64,000 nt of DNA from Pygmaiobacter massiliensis (GTDB taxonomy: Bacteria > Bacillota > Clostridia > Oscillospirales > Ruminococcaceae). Positions 33,117 through 41,009 of the stretch are shown piece by piece. The stretch is from positions 1 to 64,000 of the forward strand of contig JALFTI010000028.1 of NCBI GenBank assembly GCA_022778585.1. Reading direction: 5' to 3'. The stretch's first letter is position 1. Each line of letters begins with the position of its first letter. Under the pieces are notes generated by a model. That model worked only from the letters and a program-made list of their open reading frames with translations. It ran no database searches and was not told the origin of the DNA. The position numbers and the translations under genes were made by a program.

Positions 33117-33659
33117 ATGAAAAAGTTTGTCTGCAGTGTTTGTGGTTATGTGTATGAAGGCGACGCCGCCCCCGAGTTCTGCCCCCTGTGCAAAGCTCCC
33201 GCTTCCCGCTTTGTGGAGCAGAAGGACACCAGCGTTTATGCCACCGAGCATGTGGTAGGCATTGCCAAGGATGTAGACCCGGAGATTTTGGAAGGCCTGC
33301 GCCAGAACTTTAACGGCGAGTGCAGCGAAGTTGGCATGTACCTGGCCATGAGCCGTGTAGCCGACCGCGAGGGCTACCCCGAAATTGCCGAAGCTTATAA
33401 GCGCTACGCTTTTGAAGAGGCCGAGCACGCCGCCAAGTTTGCCGAGCTTTTGGGCGAAGTGGTGACCGATTCCACCAAGCGCAACCTGGAGCTGCGCATT
33501 GACGCCGAGCACGGCGCCTGCGAAGGCAAAATGCAGCTGGCTGCCAAGGCCAAGCAGCTGAACCTGGATGCTGTACATGACACCGTTCACGAAATGGCCA
33601 AGGACGAGGCCCGTCATGGCCGCGGCTTTGCTGGCCTGTATGCCCGCTACTTTAAGTAA
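33117..33659 (+). CDS. Reverse rubrerythrin
   Basis: 180 residues with domain order reversed against classic rubrerythrin: a rubredoxin-type centre first ([10 protein letters not shown] and CPLCKAP, residues 6-26), then a ferritin-like diiron domain with Glu/ExxH ligands ([55 protein letters not shown]). Reverse rubrerythrins reduce H2O2 and O2 in anaerobic Clostridia. The ATG at 33117 has AAAGGAGTCCAGATTT. A strong promoter and a Fur-family box precede it, consistent with peroxide induction. Confidence 0.93.
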   Translation: MKKFVCSVCGYVYEGDAAPEFCPLCKAPASRFVEQKDTSVYATEHVVGIAKDVDPEILEGLRQNFNGECSEVGMYLAMSRVADREGYPEIAEAYKRYAFEEAEHAAKFAELLGEVVTDSTKRNLELRIDAEHGACEGKMQLAAKAKQLNLDAVHDTVHEMAKDEARHGRGFAGLYARYFK

Positions 33660-33715
33660 GCAGGGGTTGTAAGGCGCCGGTTAGGCGGGGGCCTTATTTT
33701 ACCAAAACAAAACCA

Positions 33716-33753
33716 AAGTATGCCCGGCGGGCGCAGGCCTGTCGGGCATACTT
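33716..33753 (+). terminator. Hairpin between rubrerythrin and mutY
   Basis: AAGTATGCCCG and CGGGCATACTT form an 11-bp stem. The following GTCTTAT is not a T tract, so termination is weak or the hairpin is regulatory. Confidence 0.45.
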
Positions 33754-33786
33754 GTCTTATAAAACACCAAAAGGAGGAAAAACGCC

Positions 33787-34881
33787 ATGGGCAAAAAAGG
33801 CGGGCTTGAACCGCTGGGCATCGTGCCCGGCGAGCTTGAATTTTTGCCAGGCCTGCTTTTAAAATGGTACCGGGCAGGGCACCGCCAGCTGCCCTGGCGT
33901 TTGGACCCCACCCCCTATCATGTATGGGTTTCGGAAATTATGCTGCAGCAAACCCGGGTGGAGGCCGTTTTGGGGTATTACCAGCGCTTTTTGCAGGCGC
34001 TGCCCACGGTGCAGGCGCTGGCCAATGCAACGGAAGATCAGCTTTTTAAGCTGTGGGAAGGACTTGGGTATTATAGCCGGGCGCGCAACCTGCACCGGGC
34101 TGCCCAGGTTATCTGCAGGCAGTACCAAGGGCAGCTTCCGGCCGACTATGACGCGCTTTTGGCGCTGCCGGGCATTGGCAGCTATACGGCCGGGGCAATT
34201 GCCAGCATTGCGTTTGGGCAGGCAGTGCCTGCGGTGGATGGCAATGTGCTGCGGGTGATTACCCGGCTTACTGCCTGCGAAGCAAATATCAGCCAGGCGG
34301 CGGTTCGCTGTGGCGTGCAGGCGCTGCTGTCGCAGGTGATCGACCCTGGTGCGCCGGGCGAATTTAACCAGGCGCTTATGGAGCTGGGGGCATTGGTTTG
34401 CCGGCCAAACGGCGCGCCTTTGTGCCAAAGCTGTCCGTTAGCCAGCCATTGCCGCGCCTATGGGCAGGGCAGCCAGCTGGCTTTTCCGGTGCGCGACGCG
34501 GCCAAAGCGCGCACGGTGGTGCAGCGCAGTGTTTTTTTGCTGCGCTGTGAAAAACAAGTGGCTTTGCACCGCCGCCCATCCAAAGGGCTTTTGGCGGGGC
34601 TTTGGGAACTGCCCGGAACCGATGGCTGGCTTTCGGCCGAAGCCGCCCAAAAATTTTTGCAACAGGAATGGAACTTGCCGGTGCGCTGGATCCGTGCAGG
34701 CGGTGCGTCGCGGCATATTTTTACCCACCGGGAATGGCAGATGCACAGTTATTTGGCCGATTGTGCCCAGCCGGTGGGGGAGGGGCTGGAGTGGTTCAGC
34801 TGGGACCAATTGCAAACCCAGTGCTGCCTGCCCAGCGCCTTTTCCGGCTTTTTGGGTGAGCTGCAAAACTTTTTGCAGTAA
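33787..34881 (+). CDS. mutY: A/G-specific adenine glycosylase
   Basis: 364 residues. HhH-GPD domain: SEIMLQQTRVEAV holds the catalytic Glu, LPGIGSYTAGAIASIAFGQAVPAVDGNVLRV the helix-hairpin-helix and catalytic Asp. The 4Fe-4S cluster is C-x6-C-x2-C-x5-C in CRPNGAPLCQSCPLASHC. A C-terminal NUDIX-like domain (about 235-360, LLAGLWELPGT) recognises 8-oxoG. It removes A mispaired with 8-oxoG. The ATG at 33787 has AAGGAGGAAAAACGCC. A GNAT gene follows 29 bases later. Confidence 0.95.
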   Translation: MGKKGGLEPLGIVPGELEFLPGLLLKWYRAGHRQLPWRLDPTPYHVWVSEIMLQQTRVEAVLGYYQRFLQALPTVQALANATEDQLFKLWEGLGYYSRARNLHRAAQVICRQYQGQLPADYDALLALPGIGSYTAGAIASIAFGQAVPAVDGNVLRVITRLTACEANISQAAVRCGVQALLSQVIDPGAPGEFNQALMELGALVCRPNGAPLCQSCPLASHCRAYGQGSQLAFPVRDAAKARTVVQRSVFLLRCEKQVALHRRPSKGLLAGLWELPGTDGWLSAEAAQKFLQQEWNLPVRWIRAGGASRHIFTHREWQMHSYLADCAQPVGEGLEWFSWDQLQTQCCLPSAFSGFLGELQNFLQ

Positions 34882-34910
34882 AAAACGCTGGAATGCAAGG
34901 AGGTAAAAAA

Positions 34911-35342
34911 TTGGAACTGTGTATGGGAACACAGCAGGACCGGGAAGTGATGGGGGCCATTTGGCTTACCAGCTCTATTGCGGCACACCCTGCTTTGGGG
35001 GAAGATTACTTTTTGCGCCAGTACGGCGAAGTATACCACCAGCTGTTGCCCGGTACAAAGCTTTGGGCCGCCTGGCAGGACGGCGCGGTAGAAGCGTTTG
35101 CCGGGGTAAAAAACGGCCAGATTTTCTTTCTGAATACGGCGGTCTGTTTTCAAAAAAAGGGGCATGGCAGCGCGCTTTTGGAAAAGCTGAAGCAGGAAAA
35201 CCCCGCAGGGCTTTTTGCACAGCTTTACCCGGAAAACGAACATGGCATTGCATTTTTGGAAAAACGCGGGTTTACCCGCTTTGCGCAGGATGATAAAGAT
35301 GCTGCAAATGTGGTTTTACTGCGCTGGCAGCAGAACCAATAA
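34911..35342 (+). CDS. GNAT family N-acetyltransferase
   Basis: About 143 residues. The acetyl-CoA loop is VCFQKKGHGSALLEKLKQ (Q/RxxGxG/A), and the C-terminal NEHGIAFLEKRGFTRFAQDDKD is typical of the GNAT fold. The TTG at 34911 is six or seven bases after AAGGAGG; an earlier ATG at 34893 lies before that site. It probably shares a transcript with mutY. The substrate is not known. Confidence 0.82.
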   Translation: MELCMGTQQDREVMGAIWLTSSIAAHPALGEDYFLRQYGEVYHQLLPGTKLWAAWQDGAVEAFAGVKNGQIFFLNTAVCFQKKGHGSALLEKLKQENPAGLFAQLYPENEHGIAFLEKRGFTRFAQDDKDAANVVLLRWQQNQ

Positions 35343-35699
35343 GCTTTAAAACGGCGGCAAAGTGCATCTGCTTTTGCGTATCCGCTAACCCTTAAAACGG
35401 CCGGCAAAAAACGCTTTTGGGAAAAATGTGTGTGTTGCAAAAGGGCAAAGCAGGATAAGGCGGGCCGTTTGGATGGCAGGCAGTGTGCAAGGCGAAAGCG
35501 TCACCTGTTTTTACCCACTTTGGGCAAACTTTTGCCCTGCACGCCTGCATAAACACAGGCGTTTATTGGATTTTGCAAGCAGGTTACAAACCTCTGGCAA
35601 GCCGCTTGCCGGTCTGCTGCCAATAAAGGCGCCGGCTGCCGGCAGCCAAAAAAGCGGCCGAAATTGGGAAGAATTTTTGTTTTAACCCCATAAAAAGCA
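35343..35699. other. Intergenic, no gene recognised
   Basis: One forward frame (35428-35685) is open but has no ribosome site and a random composition. No hairpin before 35700. Confidence 0.5.
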
Positions 35700-35746
35700 A
35701 AAAAACCAGCCCCGCAAGCTTTCACTGCTTGCGGGGCTGGTTTTTG
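35700..35746. terminator. Bidirectional terminator between convergent genes
   Basis: AAAAACCAGCCCCGCAAGC and its complement around TTTCACT, with T runs on both strands. It can serve the GNAT and the aldo/keto reductase transcripts. Confidence 0.85.
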
Positions 35747-35971
35747 TTTGGTAGATAAAACCATGAAAAGAAAGAGACTGTTACTCCCTGCTTATTTGCG
35801 GCCAGGGCTTTTTAGAGCAAGAGCCGGGGAATTTGTATTTGCGGCGGTATGTGCCGGCGCGGTTTTGGGCCGGAGGGTACCGCCATAATAAATGGTGCAA
35901 AATTGTCCTTTTAAAGGAGAGCAAAAAGCGATTTTACAAAATTTTACCCAAATGGCAGCGGCTTAGTACCT

Positions 35972-36994
35972 TTAAAGCGGTTTTCCGGCCAGCACTTCCT
36001 GGTAATCCTTGTAATTTTTCTCCAAAAGGGTGGGGGTGTCCAGCCCATAGGGGCACTTGGCGCGGCATTGGCCGCAGTGCAGGCAGTTTTCAATCTGCTT
36101 CATTTTGGCCTGGTTTTCTGCATTTAAATAATTTTCGGAAGGGGCGCGGCGCAGCATCAGGCTCATGCGGGCGCAGTTGTTAATTTCAATACCGGCCGGG
36201 CAGGGCATGCAGTAGCCGCAGCCGCGGCAAAATTCTCCCGAAAGGGCCTTGCGGTCCGCCTCAATCTGGGCCGCAAGCTCCGGGGTCATGGCAGGGGGAG
36301 TGTCGATATAGGCTAAAAATTCATCCAGCTCGCTTTCCCGCTGAATTCCCCAAATGGGCAGTACCGATTCATACTGGGCGGCAAAAGCGTAAGCCGCTTT
36401 GGAATTGGTGATAAGCCCGCCCGACAGGGACTTCATGGCAATAAAGCCCATATTGGCCTGTTCGCAGGCTTTTAAAAGCTGCAGGTCCTTTTCGTTTGCC
36501 AAATAGCAAAACGGAAACTGCAGCGTTTCGTACAGGCCGCTTTCAATGGCCTTTTGCGCGACCGAAAGCCGGTGGTTGGTAATACCAATATGCCGTACCT
36601 TGCCTTCGGCCTTTGCCTGCAGCATCGCCTCGTACAGGCCGCTGCCGTCCCCGGGCACCGGGCAGAAGGAAGGGTTATGGAACTGGTACAGGTCCACATA
36701 GTCGGTGTTCAGTTCACCAAGCGAGGTTTCCAGGTCCTTCCAAAAGCCTTCGGCAGTAACAGCACCAGTTTTGGTGGCAATGTAAACCTGCTGGCGCATG
36801 CCGGCAAAGGCAAGCCCTATTTTGTGTTCGCTGTCGGTGTAAAAACGGGCGGTATCAAAAAAAGTAATGCCGTGTTGAAACGCTTTTCGCAAAAGCGAAA
36901 CAGCAGCCTCGTCGCTAATGCGCTGAATCGGCAGCGCACCGAATCCGTTTTTGTTTACGGTGATACCGGTTTTACCCAAAGTTACGGTAACCAT
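35972..36994 (-). CDS. Aldo/keto reductase with C-terminal 4Fe-4S clusters
   Basis: 340 residues. AKR barrel (1-265): GITFFDTARFYTDSEHKIG with catalytic Asp and Tyr region, TKTGAVTAEGFWKDLETSLGELNTDYVDLYQFHN, and GFIAMKSLSGG. After residue 265 two Cys clusters appear: CRGCGYCMPCPAGIEINNC and CLHCGQCRAKCPYGLDTP, the ferredoxin-like tail of an anaerobe AKR subgroup. The substrate is unknown. ATG at 36994 with CAGGAGGAAAAC. It lies 22 bases after the kdgT-like gene, so they form one minus-strand operon. Confidence 0.9.
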   Translation of the reverse strand: MVTVTLGKTGITVNKNGFGALPIQRISDEAAVSLLRKAFQHGITFFDTARFYTDSEHKIGLAFAGMRQQVYIATKTGAVTAEGFWKDLETSLGELNTDYVDLYQFHNPSFCPVPGDGSGLYEAMLQAKAEGKVRHIGITNHRLSVAQKAIESGLYETLQFPFCYLANEKDLQLLKACEQANMGFIAMKSLSGGLITNSKAAYAFAAQYESVLPIWGIQRESELDEFLAYIDTPPAMTPELAAQIEADRKALSGEFCRGCGYCMPCPAGIEINNCARMSLMLRRAPSENYLNAENQAKMKQIENCLHCGQCRAKCPYGLDTPTLLEKNYKDYQEVLAGKPL

Positions 36995-37016
36995 GTTTTC
37001 CTCCTGTTTTAAGCTG

Positions 37017-37973
37017 TTATAAAATGGTTTGCGCTGTTTGCCGGCGCTTTTTGGTCTGCATGTACCAGTTGGTCAGCATTGGGGTCAGCACGGTGGTCAA
37101 AAACAGCGCACAAGCCATCTGTGCGGTGGCGGTCTGTACCCATGGGGCATAGGTGGCGTCGGCAGCGGCGGCCAGGGTGGGCAGCGAAAGGGTTATGCCT
37201 GCCAATGCACAATTTGCCAGGGAAAAATAGCCCGGCCGGCGCAGTGCCAAAGTGTCAAACAGAAAAAGCGGCACCCCTACCGCCACATAATACAATACCA
37301 TCAATAAAAGTCCGGCGGGTATCTGCTGAACTACGACCCGCAGGTCAATGACCGAACCAAACTGGAATCCTGCAAAGGGCAAAAGCATTTCCATGCCATG
37401 GGCATACAGCTTTCGCACCTGTTCGTCCAGGTTGCCAAGCACAAGCCCAAATACAAATGGCACTACCATGGAAATGACACCGGTAATGTCTGCATTGCCC
37501 GAAGCGCCGCCCAAAATTAAAAGCGGAACTACCGGAACGCCGGTTAAGGTCAAAAGCGCCACAATGCCGTTGTCGGTTTCATCTGCCCAAGGGGCAACGG
37601 TGCCAGCCAAAAGCATGGTGTTGGTGCTGGGCAAAGCAGAAAAAACCGCCAAAAAGGAAAGCCCAAACACCCCTTCCAGCCCCAAAAAGCGCCACAGCAA
37701 AAAGGCGGGCAGGTACCCCACAAAATACCGAAACAGGCAAAATGGCACCCCCCGGCGCACAAAGCGGGGCAATTGGGCCAGCCGGAACTGGGTACCCATA
37801 AAAAACAGCATAAACCCAACAATAACCAAAAGCCCTTTGGAGGTAAACATCCCTTCGGTCGGGTCGCCCAGCTGCAAAAGTTCGGGGCAGAATGTGTGTA
37901 CCGCCGCGCCGATTAGGGTGGGAATTAAAATAATACCGGCGGGCACCTTTTTTACAGTTTCCAAAATTTTCAC
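37017..37973 (-). CDS. kdgT: 2-keto-3-deoxygluconate permease (KdgT family)
   Basis: 318 residues, about ten membrane segments. The N-terminus VKKVPAGIILIPTLIGAAVHTFCPELLQLG and SALPSTNTMLLAGTVAPWADETDNGIVALLTLTGVPVVPLLILG are characteristic of KdgT (TC 2.A.10), which imports pectin-derived 2-keto-3-deoxygluconate with a cation. No KDG kinase or aldolase is adjacent. A GTG start at 37973 lies nine bases after AAAGGGTG; an ATG two bases away is out of frame. Cotranscribed with DUF436 upstream and the aldo/keto reductase downstream. Confidence 0.85.
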   Translation of the reverse strand: MKILETVKKVPAGIILIPTLIGAAVHTFCPELLQLGDPTEGMFTSKGLLVIVGFMLFFMGTQFRLAQLPRFVRRGVPFCLFRYFVGYLPAFLLWRFLGLEGVFGLSFLAVFSALPSTNTMLLAGTVAPWADETDNGIVALLTLTGVPVVPLLILGGASGNADITGVISMVVPFVFGLVLGNLDEQVRKLYAHGMEMLLPFAGFQFGSVIDLRVVVQQIPAGLLLMVLYYVAVGVPLFLFDTLALRRPGYFSLANCALAGITLSLPTLAAAADATYAPWVQTATAQMACALFLTTVLTPMLTNWYMQTKKRRQTAQTIL

Positions 37974-38019
37974 ATGGCAGCACCCTTTCCCAAATGGCCA
38001 AATAGCTTTTTAAAAATGC

Positions 38020-38568
38020 TTATTCGGGGTAAACTGCCCGTGCTCCGCCTATCAGCTTGGGGCGGGTTTTTGCAGCGGCTACCCCCGCCGAGCCAATGGC
38101 TTTTACCGAAAGCCGCAGCGGCACCGCAACCTCTTTCAGGTGCATGCCAATTAAGGTGCCGCCAATATCCAGTCCGGCCTTTGCGCGTACATGTTCCACG
38201 GCAACAGGCTCCTGCATAGCCTCGTAAACGGCGGTGGCAAACGAGCCGCCCGCCTTTGGCACCGGCCGCACACAAACCGGTTCATACCCGAACCGCTCGG
38301 CGGTGGTGCGTTCCACAATTAAAGCGCGGTTTAAATGCTCGCAGCACTGGGCGGCCAGCAGAACACCGGTTTCGGCACAAAGGCGCAAAAGCGCCTGGGC
38401 CACTGCTTTTCCAGTCTCGGGGGAAGAGGCATGGCCAATCTGCCCACCGCAAATTTCACTGGAAGAGCAGCCCACCACCAATAAATCACCGCGGCCAAGC
38501 CCACTTAAACGAACCAGTTCTTCGCCAGCGGCGTAAGTTTCGGACAGAATTTGCTCTAACGGTTCCAA
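38020..38568 (-). CDS. DUF436/TIGR01440 family protein (YwlG-like)
   Basis: 182 residues. LVVGCSSSEICGGQIGHASSPETGKAV and AAQCCEHLNRALIVERTTAERFGYEPV are diagnostic for the UPF0340 family (thiolase-like fold), whose reaction is not known. A TTG at 38568 follows GGAGATGAAGAATT. It precedes the kdgT-like gene by 46 bases. A real housekeeping protein of unknown role in Firmicutes. Confidence 0.88.
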   Translation of the reverse strand: MEPLEQILSETYAAGEELVRLSGLGRGDLLVVGCSSSEICGGQIGHASSPETGKAVAQALLRLCAETGVLLAAQCCEHLNRALIVERTTAERFGYEPVCVRPVPKAGGSFATAVYEAMQEPVAVEHVRAKAGLDIGGTLIGMHLKEVAVPLRLSVKAIGSAGVAAAKTRPKLIGGARAVYPE

Positions 38569-39070
38569 AATTCTTCATCTCCATCCATAAAAGCTGCGCG
38601 TCAGGCCTTGGCTTATACCGGGCAAGGCGCGCTTGGGGTTTTTGCATCTATAATTATAACTATCATAACATCTTACCCAAAACTTTACAACAAGGCGCCT
38701 TTAGGCGTCTGAGGACTTTTGTGTGGGTTTATGCCTGGCCCTAAAATAGGCCTGGCAATAAAATCTGCTGCAAGCAAAAACAAAAAGGTTTTGCTTTTGC
38801 AACGCCTTTTTAAAACCAAACTGCAAAAGGCAAAGGTTTTCTCGCTGCAAAACTATATAAACAGTATGGCACTGGTTTAAGTGGAAAAGCCGCTTTGTTG
38901 GGGCAAATAAGCCGTTTTGAAAAAACAGTTTCAATAATCCGCAGCTAGTGTAGCTGTTTATTCGGGATACGGCGCAGTGCGAAAGATCAGGCGAAAATAC
39001 CTTGCGGCGGTTATTGCTCGGGTTTCTTCCCAAAAAACTGCACCATTTGCCGGGCTGCCAAACGGATAGC
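38569..39070. other. Intergenic, no gene recognised
   Basis: A/T-rich bases upstream of DUF436. No plausible ORF; the minus frame at 38701-39033 has no ribosome site. The repeat array starts at its right end. Confidence 0.45.
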
Positions 39071-39071
39071 G

Positions 39072-39430
39072 TTTATGCCCTTTTGACAGCGCTTCATGGT
39101 ATAATAGCCGCAAAGCGGCTATTATACTTTTATCTTTATGCCGGTTTTCTCGCCTCTTGAGGGCAACCCAAAACCATGGCAGTTCCTGCCATGCTGGCGC
39201 TGCCGTGGTATAATAGCTGCAATGGATAGATTCTTTTTTATGCCATTTTTCTCGCCTCTTACAGGGACGCCAAAACCCATGGTTTATGCCATTTTGGTGT
39301 TGCTGTTATGCTATAATAGCCGTATACTGCATAAAGCTGTGGTTTAGCCCGGTTTTGTCCGCTTTGCGGGGCAATGAGCCCTTGCGGTTTTGCCGCATTT
39401 TGCGCTGACCAAATGATATAATGGCCACGC
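39072..39430. repeat. Four diverged tandem repeats of about 105 bp, each with an extended -10 element
   Basis: TATAAT occurs at 39100, 39209, 39312 and 39417, spaced 109, 103 and 105 bases. Each is preceded by TGG, TGC or TGA (extended -10), and three of four by a TTTATGCC- or TTTTGCC-like block. Units 2 and 3 share TATGCC..TTTTCTCGCCTCTT..AGGG..CCCAAAACC (from 39137 and 39239). After the first -10, TATAATAGCCGC and GCGGCTATTATA form a perfect 12-bp inverted repeat (39100-39126). The yaaA start is 150 bases past the last unit. Confidence 0.65.
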
Positions 39431-39570
39431 AGAATTTGGCAAGGTGCGCGCTTTTTGCGGCAAAATACCACAGCGCACACATCGTAGAGTGGGAAAAGCA
39501 GGGGCAACTAAAAGGCAAAAGTTATAAATGACCCCGGTTTTATGAAAAGCAGAAAAAGGAGGCCGCTTGG

Positions 39571-40323
39571 GTGCAGATTATTATTTCTCCGGCTAAAAAA
39601 ATGGTGCAGGATACCGATAGCCTGCCCTGGCAAGACCTGCCGTATTTTATAAAAAAAAGCTGCCGCATTGCCCAATGCCTGCAGCAGATGGACCAAAAAA
39701 GCCTGCAAAAGCTGTGGCGCTGCAGCGACAAACTGGCGGAAAAATCCTTTGCCATGCTGCAGCAGATGGATCTGTACCACCGCCTCACCCCGGCCATTTT
39801 GGCTTACGAGGGAATTCAGTACCAGTATATGGCGCCCGGTGTTTTTACACAAGAAGAGCTTTGTTATTTGCAGCGCAGCCTGCGTATTTTGTCGGGCTTT
39901 TATGGGGTTTTGCGCCCGCTGGATGGCGTTGCCGGCTACCGGCTGGAACTGGCGAGCGGCCTAAAGGTGGACGGCGCAAAGGACCTGTATGCGTTTTGGG
40001 GCAACGAGCCGGCCCTTTTGCTGCAAAGGGAAACCGATTGTGTTTTAAACCTGGCTTCGGCAGAATACAGCCGCCTGGTGCGCGGACATTTGGACGGGCA
40101 GGTGCGGTGGGTAGATTGTGTGTTTTGGGACAAAACCCCCTCCGGCAGGTTGGTGGAAAAGGGTACCCTGTGCAAAATGGCCCGCGGCGAAATGGTGCGT
40201 TACTTAACCGAGCAAAAGGCCGAAGAGCCCGACTGCATGCGCAGGTTTGACCGGCTGGGCTTTCGTTACTGGCCCGAGCAATCTGCGCCGGACCGCTACT
40301 GCTTTTTGCGCGGCTTAAAATGA
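39571..40323 (+). CDS. yaaA: Peroxide stress protein YaaA (DUF328/UPF0246)
   Basis: 250 residues. MQIIISPAKKMVQDTDSLPW at the start, LYHRLTPAILAYEGIQYQYM and LRILSGFYGVLRPLDGVAGYRLEL are diagnostic. In E. coli YaaA lowers free iron and protects DNA during peroxide stress. A GTG at 39571 lies nine bases after AAAAAGGAGG. It is the first gene after the tandem -10 repeat array and the first of a run with an exonuclease and a DNA alkylation repair gene. Confidence 0.93.
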   Translation: MQIIISPAKKMVQDTDSLPWQDLPYFIKKSCRIAQCLQQMDQKSLQKLWRCSDKLAEKSFAMLQQMDLYHRLTPAILAYEGIQYQYMAPGVFTQEELCYLQRSLRILSGFYGVLRPLDGVAGYRLELASGLKVDGAKDLYAFWGNEPALLLQRETDCVLNLASAEYSRLVRGHLDGQVRWVDCVFWDKTPSGRLVEKGTLCKMARGEMVRYLTEQKAEEPDCMRRFDRLGFRYWPEQSAPDRYCFLRGLK

Positions 40324-40360
40324 TAAAAAAACGGTGTTTTGGCCGCCGAAAGGAGAAGAT

Positions 40361-40951
40361 ATGGCCCGCTATATTGCGTTTGATGTAGAGACCCCAAACC
40401 GGGCCAATGACCGGATAAGTGCCATTGGAATTACCGTGGTGGAAAATGGCGCTGTTATTCAGCAGTATGGCACCCTGGTGGACCCGGAGGTGAATTTTGA
40501 GGCATTTCATATGCAGCTGACCGGTATTACCCCGGATAAGGTGGCCGGTGCACCCAATTTTTGGCAGCTTTGGCCCCAAATTGCCCTTGTTTTGGAAAGC
40601 GGCCTTCTGGTGGCGCACAACGCTCCGTTTGATATGGGGGTGCTGGCGCGGTGCTTGTGGGCTTATGGTATCAGCTGGAAAGACCAGGTGGCATATGCCT
40701 GCACCTGCCAGCTGGCAAGGCGCTGCTTTCCCCAGTTGGAAAACCATAAGCTTGATACCCTGTGCGAAAGCCTTGGCATTTTTTTGGACCATCACCGTGC
40801 CGAAAGTGACAGTGCGGCCTGTGCACAGCTGCTTTTGGCCTGCCAGCGCAGCGGCGCAAAGGTGGAAGATGCCATAAAGCTGTATGATATGCGGCGTTTT
40901 GCTACCCTGCCTGCCAGGAGGGCTGCCCCCAAAAAAACAGCCAGATTATAA
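40361..40951 (+). CDS. DnaQ-like 3'-5' exonuclease
   Basis: 196 residues of DEDDh exonuclease: Exo I YIAFDVETPN (Asp8, Glu10), Exo II LLVAHNAPFDMGVLARCL, Exo III HHRAESDSAACAQLLLAC. The basic tail RRAAPKKTARL ends it. It resembles stand-alone epsilon-like exonucleases in Firmicutes; the substrate could be DNA or RNA. The ATG at 40361 has AAAGGAGAAGAT. It lies 37 bases after yaaA. Confidence 0.88.
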   Translation: MARYIAFDVETPNRANDRISAIGITVVENGAVIQQYGTLVDPEVNFEAFHMQLTGITPDKVAGAPNFWQLWPQIALVLESGLLVAHNAPFDMGVLARCLWAYGISWKDQVAYACTCQLARRCFPQLENHKLDTLCESLGIFLDHHRAESDSAACAQLLLACQRSGAKVEDAIKLYDMRRFATLPARRAAPKKTARL

Positions 40952-41009
40952 ATAAAGGCATCGGTTTAGGCTGGCACAAAGCAGATACAAACGAAAAGAA
41001 GGGAACTAT

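Noticed and set aside
39083-39105. TTGACA next to TATAAT in the first repeat unit as a normal promoter
   Set aside because: The spacer is only 11 bases, too short for a standard -35/-10 pair; the extended -10 is the better reading.
39845-40795. Minus-strand frame of 316 codons over yaaA and the exonuclease
   Set aside because: Antisense shadow; both sense genes have complete motifs.
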